Assembly: GCA_030490835.1 (NCBI GenBank)
Contig: CM059977.1
Span: 19,821,335-19,885,334 of the forward strand
Length of the DNA: 64,000 nt
From: Annona cherimola
Taxonomy: Eukaryota; Streptophyta; Magnoliopsida; Magnoliales; Annonaceae
Reading direction: 5' to 3'
Shown here: in pieces, positions 11,857 through 22,094 of the stretch
Layout of the letters: each line of letters opens with the position of its first letter
How positions within the stretch are numbered: the stretch's first letter is position 1
Translations under genes and position numbers: made by a program
The notes under the pieces: model-generated
What the model saw: only the letters and a program-made list of their open reading frames with translations
The model's database searches: none
What the model was told of the DNA's origin: nothing

Positions 11857-12744
11857 CTACGTTCCATTGGCAGTTCTATCCGAGAATCCTGACCGTTCAA
11901 CATCCGCATCATCTTTGACATGATCCCCCAACAGCTCCCTGAGACTGATGCAACTCCCCGTCCAATTCCGTTCCCTGCAAATCCTCTCCTTCACATCCTC
12001 CGGCAGTCTCAATATGAATCTTTCTTCCCTCCTCCTGCTTGAATGTCCAGTCGAATTCGACCTCGGAAGCCCATCCAAAACCCCACTTTCGCTTGCTCCC
12101 CTCCTCTCGTCCTCGGCGTTAGCCCCACTCCCATCTCCAACTCCCCCCTCGTCTTCCTTGAATGAAATCCCCCGGTGATGCTGCGGAGTCGCTGCTTCAT
12201 CTCCTTGGGCTCCCTCCGCCGGCCCCTGCTCGTCAGCGGCCGCACCACCCAGCGCAATCCTAACCTCCCGAGGCTCCTCCTGGTGATCGGGGTTGAGCTC
12301 GCGGCGGCAGACGGGGCAGGTGGTGTGGGACTTGAGCCAGAGGTCGATGCAGGCGATGTGGAAGACGTGGCTGCACGGCGTCAGCAGGCGGAGGACGTCG
12401 TCGTCGGCGAAGTCGCCTAGGCAGATGGCGCACTCCTGCCCGTACTTGCCTTCCTGGAGGCCCTTCACCCACGAGTAGGTGAGCATGGGGAAGGAGGCGA
12501 TGATGGTGGGCTCGAGGCCGCTGCTGGGCTCGAAGCTCTGCGGCCGGAAGCTCAGCTCAGCACTGGAGCTCCTCCGCCTATTGCGCCGCGCATTGCTGGT
12601 CCTGTACCGGCAGAAGTAGAAGGAGAAGAAGGCGATGAGGAAGCAGGTGAGGAGGGAGATGGTGAGGGTTATACGGAGGATGTGGTTGGGCTCCGGCGGA
12701 GAGCGATGCTGCTGGCTGGTAGTGATGGTAGAATCGTTTGGCAT
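11857..12744 (-). CDS. ATL-type RING-H2 E3 ubiquitin ligase
   Basis: Intronless gene for 295 residues, typical of the plant ATL family of membrane-bound ubiquitin ligases. In order: hydrophobic membrane segment (about 22-45), basic stretch (RYRTSNARRNRRR), a GLD-like motif (GLEPTIIASFP, from 76), a canonical RING-H2 domain (Cys105-Cys146, C-x2-C-x15-C-x-H-x2-H-x2-C-x10-C-x2-C), an acidic/Gly-rich linker, SNSTGHS (229-235) and RFILRLPEDVKERI (about 243-256). The last two motifs recall the ATL6/ATL31 group, which acts in carbon/nitrogen and defence responses; that placement is an inference. The start is set at the only in-frame ATG, since the frame extends upstream only from a GTG through low-complexity sequence with no family features. 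Tail-to-tail with the NPC gene. Confidence 0.92.
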   Translation of the reverse strand: MPNDSTITTSQQHRSPPEPNHILRITLTISLLTCFLIAFFSFYFCRYRTSNARRNRRRSSSAELSFRPQSFEPSSGLEPTIIASFPMLTYSWVKGLQEGKYGQECAICLGDFADDDVLRLLTPCSHVFHIACIDLWLKSHTTCPVCRRELNPDHQEEPREVRIALGGAAADEQGPAEGAQGDEAATPQHHRGISFKEDEGGVGDGSGANAEDERRGASESGVLDGLPRSNSTGHSSRRREERFILRLPEDVKERICRERNWTGSCISLRELLGDHVKDDADVERSGFSDRTANGT

Positions 12745-13110
12745 TGGACCGAGGAGGAGGAGTGGGCGGACGTTGGTGGCTGTTCCGGCATTTGGAATTT
12801 GCCAGCCGGGATCCGTAGAACTTTTTTGTCCTTTTCCCTCCTCTTGACTTTTGCCTCCTCGCCTCTTTTGTGGGGTGGGGGAATGGATCTGGCGGGCCCC
12901 ACTGACCGGGACTGATGACGTGGTGGGATCAGTTGGAGGTTTGTGGATGGGAGGACAGTTGGGCTTGCGCTGCGCTGCGCTGCGGTTATTGCGCGATGTG
13001 AAGGTCGTTGGCCGGGCTTGAGCAATGCTTTCGAATTGGCTCAAGATCCGCCTCACGTTCTCTCTCACGTGGGTCCAATAATCGCAGGACTTGCGTTAGA
13101 ATTTTTTCCA
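12745..13110 (-). promoter_or_regulatory. upstream region of the ATL gene
   Basis: GC-rich leader and promoter side of the ATL gene. The reading frame stays open from the ATG back to about 13068, but no ATG occurs there and the translation is Pro/Ser/Arg-rich, so I read it as leader rather than coding. No clear TATA box was assigned. Confidence 0.45.
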
Positions 13111-13124
13111 GGGAATGCTTAAGT

Positions 13125-13615
13125 GAAGCCTTGTCTTCATATAACTTCTTTCATTTTTAACTTCTGAATAGTTCATAAAAAATATACTTATTTATTACGT
13201 TTATTATCACTTATATTATTATGAAAACTCTTTTATTTATCCAATATCATTATATATGGGGTTCATCTACAAATATGTAAAATCAATGTAATAAAATAAT
13301 TTAATATTAAATATGAAGTAGTATTTTCAACATCTAAGTCATCTAAAATATCATTATTATATAGATAAATAATTCTATAAATTATTACTGCATTCCGATG
13401 CATATGTAATTCATCTAAGCATTTTTCATAATTTACACATAAATGTACTTGTTTTTAATAAATGTAGCCTATGCGCATATTGGATTTGGATGAAACTTGG
13501 TCTTAAACAAATGATGTTAAATACAATGAATGGATTCGATTTTCTATAAAATATTAAAATCTTAAAATTTGAGGCATTTACATAGAAGTGGGCCCCCTTT
13601 TTATCATGTTACACA
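13125..13615. repeat. family D foldback repeat
   Basis: About 490 bp with the family D core (AATAAAATAATTTAATATTA, CATCTAAGTCATCTAAAATA, GCATTTTTCATAATTTACAC). The right end CATAGAAGTGGGCCCCC and the left end TCTTCATATAACTTCTTTC are imperfect inverted repeats. It ends about 70 bp upstream of the ATL leader. Confidence 0.65.
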
Positions 13616-14292
13616 TCTTAGATGAGAAAAATCACGGATTACAATCTAGACTACAAATCCTACACTCTCTTAGCCCACTTATGTTAACCATTTAAGTGGT
13701 GACGTCTTATTCCTCAAAAAAAAAAAAGTGGTGACAAACATTAAAATTAAAGTAAAAACTAAAGACTCATCACAAAATATAAATACTTTCTAAGTATTCA
13801 TGTTTCAAAATAAAAATAAAAAAGTATTATGGTTTTGTTTTCATTTGGACAAGCATGTCATTGGTATGAGCATGCATACGGATATGTAAGATGGGAAGTT
13901 TATGGTTCAACGTCAAGTAGAAATATTTATCTTATTTACCTCTTCTCTAAAGTTATCCTTCATTAATTATCTTGTCATCCATAGGATTGGCATGATAAAA
14001 AGTTTCACACTTTTTTAGTATCGGATTTTGCTAGGGTTCAGCTAAAAGTGCAACATAAACGGGTTAATGTATCGACCCATTTGTCCAAGCCATTTTGAAA
14101 TGGATTAGGGTTAGCTTTTATCAAGCCATCAACTAATTTATTTGAAGTAGTCATAGATTGGGAGTTAATAACCCATTAACTTATATAGTAATCTATTTAA
14201 CCCATCTAACCCACTAACAACCCATTACCTTAATATAAAAACAAAATATATGCAACTGTTTATGATTATCAAATTTTTTTAAGCCATTAATA
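13616..14292. other. gene-free stretch, probable repeat debris
   Basis: No gene. From about 14050 to 14240 the words GGGTTA, AACCCATT and CCCATCTAACCCACTAAC recur, the word style of the hAT-like elements at 34.2 and 53.7 kb, but no paired ends could be assigned. Confidence 0.4.
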
Positions 14293-14578
14293 TTGTAATT
14301 TAGGATGTGTTTGGTAAGTCATAAAATTTTTAATAAAAAAATTTTTGTGTAAAAGTTTTTAGAATAAGATAAAATGATGCGATATAATAAGGGGTAATGG
14401 TGAAGAATAAATAATATAAAGTTAAAATAGACATTAGATATATTGGTAGTTATGTAGAAATAATTAAAAATGGAGTAATTGTATAAAAAGAAATGAAAAA
14501 ATAATTAAAAATATGATAGTTGCAGAGAATAAAAAATTTTAGTTTGAAAAGTTTTAGGAGTAAATAAACACTCCCTAA
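14293..14578 (+). repeat. family C foldback repeat, copy 1
   Basis: Starts GGATGTGTTTGGTAAGTCAT, ends AAATAAACACTCCC. Inner words such as AAAGTTAAAATAGA and AAATAATTAAAAATGGAGTAA recur in copies 2 (inverted) and 3 (direct). Ends are inverted repeats of each other, so this is a MITE-like element of about 285 bp. Confidence 0.65.
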
Positions 14579-14589
14579 ATTTACTTTAT

Positions 14590-14893
14590 ATCATGCAGTT
14601 GACTATAAATCAATTGTATTAAAATTTATTTATAACTTGTTTACCCTTATTTTTCAATCTAAATTTTTTCACTTTTCATAATTATCCTATTTTAAAATTA
14701 TTTCTTCACATCTTCTTATACAATTATCCTATTTTCTAATCATTTTTACACAACTACCCATAGAACTAACCTATTTAGTTTAACCTTATATCTTTACACT
14801 TTATCATTACCTCTATTATATTACATCTTTTTTTAATCAATTTAACAACTTTTACGTTAAAAGTTTTATCACTTTCAAAACACACCCTTTATA
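14590..14893 (-). repeat. family C foldback repeat, copy 2 (inverted)
   Basis: Reverse-oriented relative of copy 1. It holds CAATTATCCTATTTTCTAAT and ACACAACTACCCATA, the complements of the inner words of copy 1, and ends in AAAAGTTTTATCACTTTC then AAAACACACCC. Confidence 0.6.
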
Positions 14894-14962
14894 TAAACAA
14901 CACAATAACAACTCATCAATCCATTTGTTATATACATTATGAAAAAATTAAAGTTAAAACTT

Positions 14963-15257
14963 TTTATGGGTATGTTTGAGAAGTGATAAAACTTTTAGAT
15001 AAAAATTTTTTTATATAAAAGTTGTCAAAATGAAAGAAAATAAAGTGATATAATAGGAATAATAATGAGGAGTAAGGATAATAAAGTTAAAATAGATAGG
15101 TTATAGAAAGTTGTGTAGAAATGATTGAAAAGTAGGATAACTATACAGGAAGATATGTAGAAATGATTAAAAAATATGATAGTTATGAAGAGTGAAAAGT
15201 TTTAGATTGAAAAATTTTAGTTTCACATTTTTTATGCCTCACCAAATGCACCCTAAA
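14963..15257 (+). repeat. family C foldback repeat, copy 3
   Basis: Starts TTTATGGGTATGTTTGAGAA with AAACTTTTAGATAAAAATTT and ends CACCAAATGCACCCTAAA. Same order of inner words as copy 1. The three copies lie within 1 kb in +,-,+ order. Confidence 0.65.
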
Positions 15258-15567
15258 TAAATTAATAAACAAATTATGATTGAGATTTAATGAATGAATT
15301 AAGATTAGATTTAGACTTCAACCCGTCTAACCCAATCTGGTTACAGGCTTAGGCTTAGCCAACAAATGTATGTTAATGATGAATCAAAATCTAATTCGGT
15401 ATTTAGAATCATTCATTTAATTTGAAAAATAAGTTTCATTCAAATCAAAGATGTGCATGATTCTTATATAAAAAAAAAAGTTAAACGAATATAATAAAAT
15501 CACTTGATTTTTATACCAATTTGGAAAGCTCCATATTCAATATCTAATAGTTCAAAATATCAATGTT

Positions 15568-16098
15568 ATGAGTGTAAATAAAGTTGGTCTCAATCTGAAT
15601 CTAACCAACCCCACCTAATTAGGCGTTTTTTTTTTTTAAAAAAAAAAAGCTATATAACTTGATTTCAAGAGTGGGTTGGTTTGTATTAGATAGTTGTCAG
15701 GCCGACCCAATCCGATTTCACGTGCTAATAACATATCCTTAAAGAATAATCATACAAGATCAGTTATTTTAACTATTACTTTAAGATTAATACATAGAAT
15801 CATACGATATGTAGGCATTAACTATACATTATGTTTTTGATAGGTACTACACATTATCGATTTTAAATAAAATTACTTAGCAATTATATTATTATACAAG
15901 TCATAAATTGGAAGATATTTTCATAAAAAAGATCCCAATTTTTAACCAAATCGAACAAATTTAAATAAGTTCACTTTAGGGTTAGGTTTAAGTTTGAAAA
16001 ATATAATTAAATATAAGGTTGGATTAACATTTTACAAACAGAATTACAGTTAAAAATATCAAAGCCCGAGTCAACCTAACACAATTTATGCCCCTAAT
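15568..16098. mobile_element. possible hAT-like non-autonomous element
   Basis: Left end GAGTGTAAATAAAGTTGGTC and right end, read as its complement, GGGGCATAAATTGTGTTAGG are imperfect inverted repeats. Internal words such as CCGACCCAATCCGATTTCAC are typical of short plant elements of this style. No open frame. A T12/A11 mini-palindrome sits at about 15627-15650. Confidence 0.4.
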
Positions 16099-17746
16099 TA
16101 TTACTATTAGATGAATGATTTTATAAAATATTGTTATATTGTAATGTATTTGCAAATGTATCTAAATATTTTCTTACTTATATATATTTTTAACAAAACA
16201 ACGCGAATCTAATAATCTTGTGGAAACGATTTTTAGTATAGCTAATTATGCTAGATTAAATGATTAGTTGGAATTTTTTATATTTATATATATCATAACA
16301 TTCTGATATTTTAATGAAGCACGTTCACACCCACACGCAATAGTGAAATTTTTTTTTTTCTAAACTCCACTAAAGGGGAAAAATTGTAAACCCCCAGGAA
16401 ATTATAAAACCCCCGTGAAAACTAATATGTAAATATTATCCTGTGCAGGACTTGAACACGGCATGCCCAGCTGTGAGCCATCCGTCCTTACCAGTGGCGT
16501 CGTCGCATGATTGGTTGGATTTTGATATCATGATGAATGTAAGTCTTATCTGTAGCCCACCACCCTTTGAGCATATGTATGGTAATGATTCAATATAATT
16601 TGTCCTGTAGCCTCTTTTTCTATTTTAAACTTTTAAAGCTAAAACGGTCGTTCTGTTTAGTATATCCTATTTTATAATATTATCAAAAATAATTTCTATG
16701 AGAAACTTGATATCCTTATAAAAGAATATCTTTTAACAGTGAATATGTAACTATTAAAAAAATTTTAAAATATATAATATAAATAGTATATAAAAGTCTT
16801 CTATATATGTATTTTAAAATCATAAATAAATGTATATAGATAAACATGACAAATGAATTAGATTTAAAAAATAATTGAAAAAAGAGCTACACGGAGGAGC
16901 ATTGAATCATAATCCAATAATATCTATATTAATCAATATTGGATATTGGCTCTCGCATAATCAATTTGCACAAATGAAGTGAAATTAAATGACAATAATA
17001 CGTATCATATCCTTCAGATATAATGCAAAGTTTGTTCTAAAATGATAATTTATCTTTGAGACAACATATTCAAAGATAAGAATGCTCGAGGTATATTTTC
17101 GATACGTTTATATTTTCTCTTGAAAATATCTAAATCTGGCCAGTATTTCAAGTTTTTTATTAGTTAATATTTAAAGTTTAGATTAAAAAAGAGGCGAAAT
17201 ATTCTAATGATAACTAAAATTTATCATTGGACCATCTTGATAATAAACCAAGATCATACCACGTAATCCATTTACATCATTTATCCAACTAAGAATCAAA
17301 AGTTTCTTCCAAACTAAAGATGTATGTGGCCACTCCTTCCACACACACAAAAAAAAAATGTGTGACCACATGTTAAAAAAAAAACAAAAGCACAAAATCA
17401 ATATAAGAAAATTATTCGAATTATAAATCTATTTCAAAGTTATATACTCAATATATAAACTACAACGCTTTCTATATAGATAAATAATTACATAAAATAT
17501 CATTGTGTTATTACACATCTATCAATTTAAGCATTTTTCTAATTTGAACAACTGTACTCATTTTTTTGATAACATGGTAAACAAATGATGTTAAAATACG
17601 TGACTTTTTTAAATTTTAATTTTATGGTCAAGCTAAATGGTCAAACCGGGTGGCAAAATAAAATTTCCAATGATAAGAGCAACATTTAGATTTTCCCAAA
17701 TAGAGTACAGCAAGATGAATATTACTCTCGGCCTAAGTACAAATTT

Positions 17747-17780
<34 letters not shown>

Positions 17781-18232
17781 CTCTTGTGGTGCATCAAGCC
17801 GGGACTGTCGCCCTAGAGCAGTTCTTCTCCTCCCGGGACAACAAGAAGTTGTGGATGTGGATAGAAGGGTGAGACTTGCTTTTTTTGCAATTTAAGGAAA
17901 CTTGCCCCTCTTCTTTCACCGTGATCTTCTCACTCGAGAGATCGAAGAAAAGAACCAGGCTTTTCTTTTTCCAGGAACAGGAGCGAGTAGAGTCGGAGTT
18001 GCCGAATCTGGCTAGACAGTAATGCAGATCCCTTGGGTGGACGTGGGCAGGCAAGTCTCTGTAATAAAGCAGCAGAGCTCATTCACCACGAAAATGGAGA
18101 TTATGTCCACATATTGAGGGTTACGCCATAGCCGGCATGCCAAAGTTCCCGTTGATCCTTGGCCAGAGGCATCTGTTGGTCAAAATAATAATCATAATAA
18201 TAATCTAAAAACTTAGAATTTACTTATGTCCG
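16099..18232. other. gene-free stretch with family D fragments
   Basis: AT-rich. Family D-like words appear at about 16620-16880 and 17440-17600. An A-run of about 23 lies at 17755-17777. From 17794 to 18054 the minus strand is open for 86 codons and GC-richer, but it matches no family I know and has no ATG context or partner exon; it may be a captured gene scrap. Confidence 0.45.
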
Positions 18233-18531
18233 TGTTGACACCCACCTTTGGGCCCAAAAATGGATAAAATGGAAAAGGTCTCAGCCCAAACAAATTCAAG
18301 GCAAAAGGAGGTTCAAGCAAGCTAAGCAGGCCCTTCCGAACTCAGCCCACGAGAGCGAAGCTCCTACAGGCCACCTCAACGGGCTCTACAAAGCAACTCA
18401 CCAAGCCTCAGAAGCAGACTTCTCTACAACTTTGGGCCTCTACAACGGCCCACCCAAAACAACAGTCTTAGCCAAGCTCTAGCCCACCAAGTTCCAGCCC
18501 ACTATGGAAGGAGTCCGCCAAGCTCAAGCTT

Positions 18532-18779
18532 ATGGACCAAGTCCAACACCTCAAACGGCCCAAGGCCCATACTCTCACTCCAAGCTCAAGCTCATGGACC
18601 AAGTCCAACCACTCAAGAGGCCCAAAGCCTATACTCTTACATCAAGCTCAAGCCCATGGACCAAGTCCAACCCTTCAAGAGACCCAAGGGTCATGATCCC
18701 AACTCAAGTCCAAGCCCATTGACCAAGTCCATAACCCCAAGTGGCCCAAAACTCACTCCTACATCTATAAAAGGAGGAG
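18532..18779 (+). repeat. 62-bp tandem repeat in the LTR
   Basis: Four units, each starting ATGGACCAAGTCC or a variant (18532, 18594, 18656, 18718), spaced exactly 62 bp. Units share AAGTCCAAC, GGCCCAA and CAAGCTCAAGCCC with substitutions; the fourth is the most diverged. They lie just upstream of the TATA box, so they may act as U3 enhancer repeats. Confidence 0.85.
18765..18774 (+). promoter_or_regulatory. TATA box of the solo LTR
   Basis: CTATAAAAGG followed by a GC-richer leader; the only strong TATA match in the LTR. If active it would transcribe rightwards into flanking DNA. Confidence 0.5.
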
Positions 18780-19555
18780 CACCCCCCTCATTCAAGACAC
18801 TTAGAGAGGTATCCCAAAGGGGAGGACGGGAGTCTGCAGCAACATCCCGGCGTCCCGGTTTTCCCGCTCTGCGAGCTCGACGCCTCTCTTCCACGCCCCC
18901 TTTCCATCTCTCCCATTCTCTCAAATCTTTTTATTTTCCCCCTTTCACGCCGTGTAAACCGCCTCGGGTTAGCAGATTTCACTATATTTGCTTCAATCCG
19001 AAGGCTGGAACCCGAACTTTGTACGACTAGTGCCTTATTTCATTAAACAGGGGTTGATCTCCCTTTAAAGATCAGTAGCGACTCCGTTTTTTCTTTATTT
19101 TTGCGTGCGTGTTTGAGTCAACGCCCCGACAAGGCGGGTGCACGCGGGTCCACGGATTCCAGCATAATACGCTGCCGTTATGCTGCCGGATTTGTGACTT
19201 GATCCGTGTACGGAAAGCTCCGTCTTAGCCGTTATGCTGCAGAAATCACGAGAAAACGCCTATATGCCAGATTTATCTAAAAACCATGAATCCTAACGCG
19301 TTTTACCCCATGTGGATGCAGGAAAACTAAGCCCACGTTGCTGTCCAACACGATCCAGATTTTCAAGGCCCGGGAAACCATTCCGAGCCCATCGTAGCGC
19401 TCGCGGCGGGTGCTACAGTCCGTTAACATTAAGTAATTATTTTCTGACAAAGGTAACTAGTGCAATTTTTGTTTCAAACTTGATTCATAAACACATAAAA
19501 TTAGAATGTATAGATGAAAAGTATAAAGAGAAATGATCATGGCTGCCCGGGCTAA

Positions 19556-19786
19556 TTAAGCAAATAGCTCGTTTAGTCCATGTTGAAAAACCTATTTAAA
19601 ATATTTTTTTGTTTTTCTCTATGTGTAAAAATATCATAAAAATATATACACATATCTAAAAATAGTAACTTGGTTTATATATTAAATATATTTAGATAAA
19701 CAAATGTACGGAGAAAAATAAAAAAAAATTATTTTAAATAAGTTTTTCAAAGTAGACTAAGCGAGCTATTTGCTTAGCCTCAAGCT
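19556..19786. mobile_element. hairpin MITE, family F
   Basis: About 230 bp with inverted ends AAGCAAATAGCTCGTTTAGT and its complement ACTAAGCGAGCTATTTGCTT. The interior (TCTAAAAATAGTAACTTGG, TTAAATATATTTAGATAAAC) has the same core layout as MITE families A, B and G although the ends differ. Confidence 0.8.
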
Positions 19787-21618
19787 TAAAATGAAAATGG
19801 AAAACCCAACTCATAATTAGAATTCTATTTGCAAATCCCGGGCGTGTGGACTACATTCAAAAAGGGGTACCGATCAAATGAAACGGGTTGCACTTACGTC
19901 GTTGGTGTAACTTGCTGCTTTTATATTTTAAAAATATTTTTTGCATTTAAGTGATTTTTATATTTATTTATGATGCCAAAAATTAACATAATTAGAAACT
20001 GTGACATGTGTAGAAATCCTCACTGATGGGCTAGATAAAATACGCTTTATTTGGACCCCCTAATTTATGAAGTCATCTTATAATATGGCAACGTATTTGT
20101 CATTATTTATTTCCAGCGCTATTGCATTATTTTGCATAACACTAATTCATTCACTTGAACCATGCTGACCTATTAATCAGCTAACGTACATCAAGCTAAC
20201 TCAGTAACCCGCACCACAGTGACTTACTAACCCACTGACTGCATCGTATTTAATTTTCACTATTACATGGATATGCATTTCACATTTATTTTCTAATTCA
20301 TCATGGCCTGCATTACGCACTTTTATAGTGGGTCCATTCTATTACTACAGCGTTACAATTTGAACAAAAATAATTAAAATAAAAATCAAGGGTTGAAAAA
20401 ATTAAAAAAACAAATTAAATTCAGCAGTTTGATGGAGCATAAGGGCCACCGGCTAAAAAAAAGATGCACATTTTGGCCATTTCAAGTGGAAAGGCGTGCG
20501 GACATATTTCACCAAAACCATCTCCATTAACTGTTTTGTTGAACCCCAAATGGGTTGGAATAAAGAAAAGATACAATCGATTTTTCAAATTTGGTTTTGC
20601 CCATCACATTTCTCATTTTGGTGGGCTTGGGTCAAGTTTAATGCCCCACCGACCAGCACCTCTTACGGCCGGCGGTCACTATCCAAAATCTGTCATGACC
20701 GGTCAAGCTACGGGAAACTGTTGAATCAATAATTACATCTGTTTGATAATTATGAAAATTTACATCAAATTCCTCAATGTCTATCAAAATTCTTTTCTAA
20801 TCTCACTACATAAACATTATAAATTCAAACAACCAAACTATAAATATTTAACTTCAAAAGAATTTAAATCTAAATAAATATTCAACCCGATTTCCATTAT
20901 CTTGTTGAGAACTATAATATCTTGCATCCCTTGCATTTCCTGCTAACTGAAATATAGAAAATTGGGATAAGTCCGAGCAAACTTAGTAAATAGGAAAGCA
21001 AAAAAAATTACTTAATATTGAAATTTAGCTAAAATTAATCAATTAAAATATTAAAATTTTCAAAAATATTCTAAATGTCAATGCTTATGCTCGCACTACA
21101 ATGCAACTCATGTTCATGTATTTAACCATTTAACTTTACTTTTTTTTTTTAACTCAGTGACCTAAGGACCATAATCACTCTCATTGCATTTGTGCAGTCC
21201 TTAACCATAACTTCAACTTTAAGTCATGTTTCTTATGTGGTGCTCATAAATTCAAGCATTATGCTCATGACATACTAAATCATATTTTCTCAAATACAAG
21301 TCAAGGCTATAAACTAAAATTGTTATGCAAATAATTCAAACATGATAAATATCAAAAACCTATTGAAATTTAAAATCCATCATATTCACATTAGTACTTC
21401 AACGTGGCCCATCACATACACAAGAAAACATCAAATTATCAAAATTTTTAATTCAAAACTCTTACTTACCTCATATATGCAAACCAAACCTTTCCTTCTC
21501 AAATTCCAACTCAACCCTTGAATCCTTCATCATTTAAATGTATACAAAATTTCATTAATACAATTTCGATAACATTCTTTTCCAGTTTCATATTATATAT
21601 ATTGAGAGAGAGTCGTTC
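19787..21618. other. gene-free stretch
   Basis: AT-rich with no recognised repeat or gene. An 86-codon frame at 20464-20724 has no family resemblance. The composition is ordinary intergenic DNA. Confidence 0.45.
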
Positions 21619-22035
21619 CAGAGCAGCGCTACTGTACCGAAATAGCGATACATTCTCTCATTTTTGGGCCACCACATATTATACATTCTCTCATTTTTGG
21701 GCCACCACATATTAGAATGCAACGAAACTTTATACAATCATTTATCCATATATAAATTTTATAGAAAATAATTTACATGTTAAAAAAATTACTTTAAAGT
21801 TATTATTTACATCAAATTATTTTATTACATTGAATTTGTACTACTTTCAAATAGGATTCATACACATATCCGATTAGGAAGAAACTTGATATGCTAATAA
21901 AATACGCTATTTTAAATATAATATGCGGAGTAGATTTTGATTTTTTCATCATGTAGAGCCCATTTCAGGTCCACTGGCGCCACTGCGCCGTAATTACGGT
22001 ATAGGTATAGTGGCGCTGTACTTGAAAATTTCTCA
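21619..22035. repeat. family D-related element
   Basis: Ends CAGCGCTACTGTACC (about 21624) and the complement of GGTATAGTGGCGCTG (about 22004-22018) are imperfect inverted repeats. Inner words CAATCATTTATCCATATATA and AAATTATTTTATTACATTGA fit family D. It abuts the left arm of the large foldback. Confidence 0.5.
21649..21714 (+). repeat. 33-bp tandem duplication
   Basis: Two back-to-back copies of a unit starting CATTCTCTCATTTTTGGGCC and continuing ACCACATATT, at about 21651 and 21684, identical by eye. Confidence 0.85.
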
Positions 22036-22094
22036 TTCTATATATAAGGATATATCAGGTGGAGTAAAGCTGCACCCAAATTCTAGTGCAGCTC

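Larger units (their letters stand above)
18233..19417 (+). mobile_element. solo LTR of an LTR retrotransposon
   Basis: An 1185-bp LTR that begins TGTTGACACC and ends GGTGCTACA, imperfect inverted ends with the canonical TG...CA. It is flanked by the perfect 5-bp target duplication GTCCG (18228-18232 and 19418-19422). Inside are a run of 62-bp repeats in the likely U3, a TATA box (CTATAAAAGG, 18765-18774) and the segment GACTCCGTTTTTTC ... GAGTCAACGCCCCGACA, common in plant Ty3/Gypsy-like LTRs. No internal region or second LTR adjoins it, so the element has been reduced by LTR-LTR recombination. The Ty3/Gypsy label is an inference. Confidence 0.88.

Noticed and set aside
12745..13068. N-terminal extension of the ATL protein by 108 residues
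   Set aside because: The frame is open but has no ATG, only a GTG, and the residues are low-complexity with no ATL feature.
17794..18054. 86-codon minus-strand frame as a gene
   Set aside because: GC-richer than its flanks, but no family match and no partner exon; kept only as a possible captured scrap.
18532..18779. CRISPR-like array
   Set aside because: Repeats are contiguous without spacers and lie in a plant LTR.
18504..19030. Open frames inside the solo LTR
   Set aside because: They read through the 62-bp repeats and the LTR leader; not protein-coding.
20464..20732. Two overlapping frames of 78-86 codons
   Set aside because: Overlapping frames with no family resemblance; no start context or exon structure.
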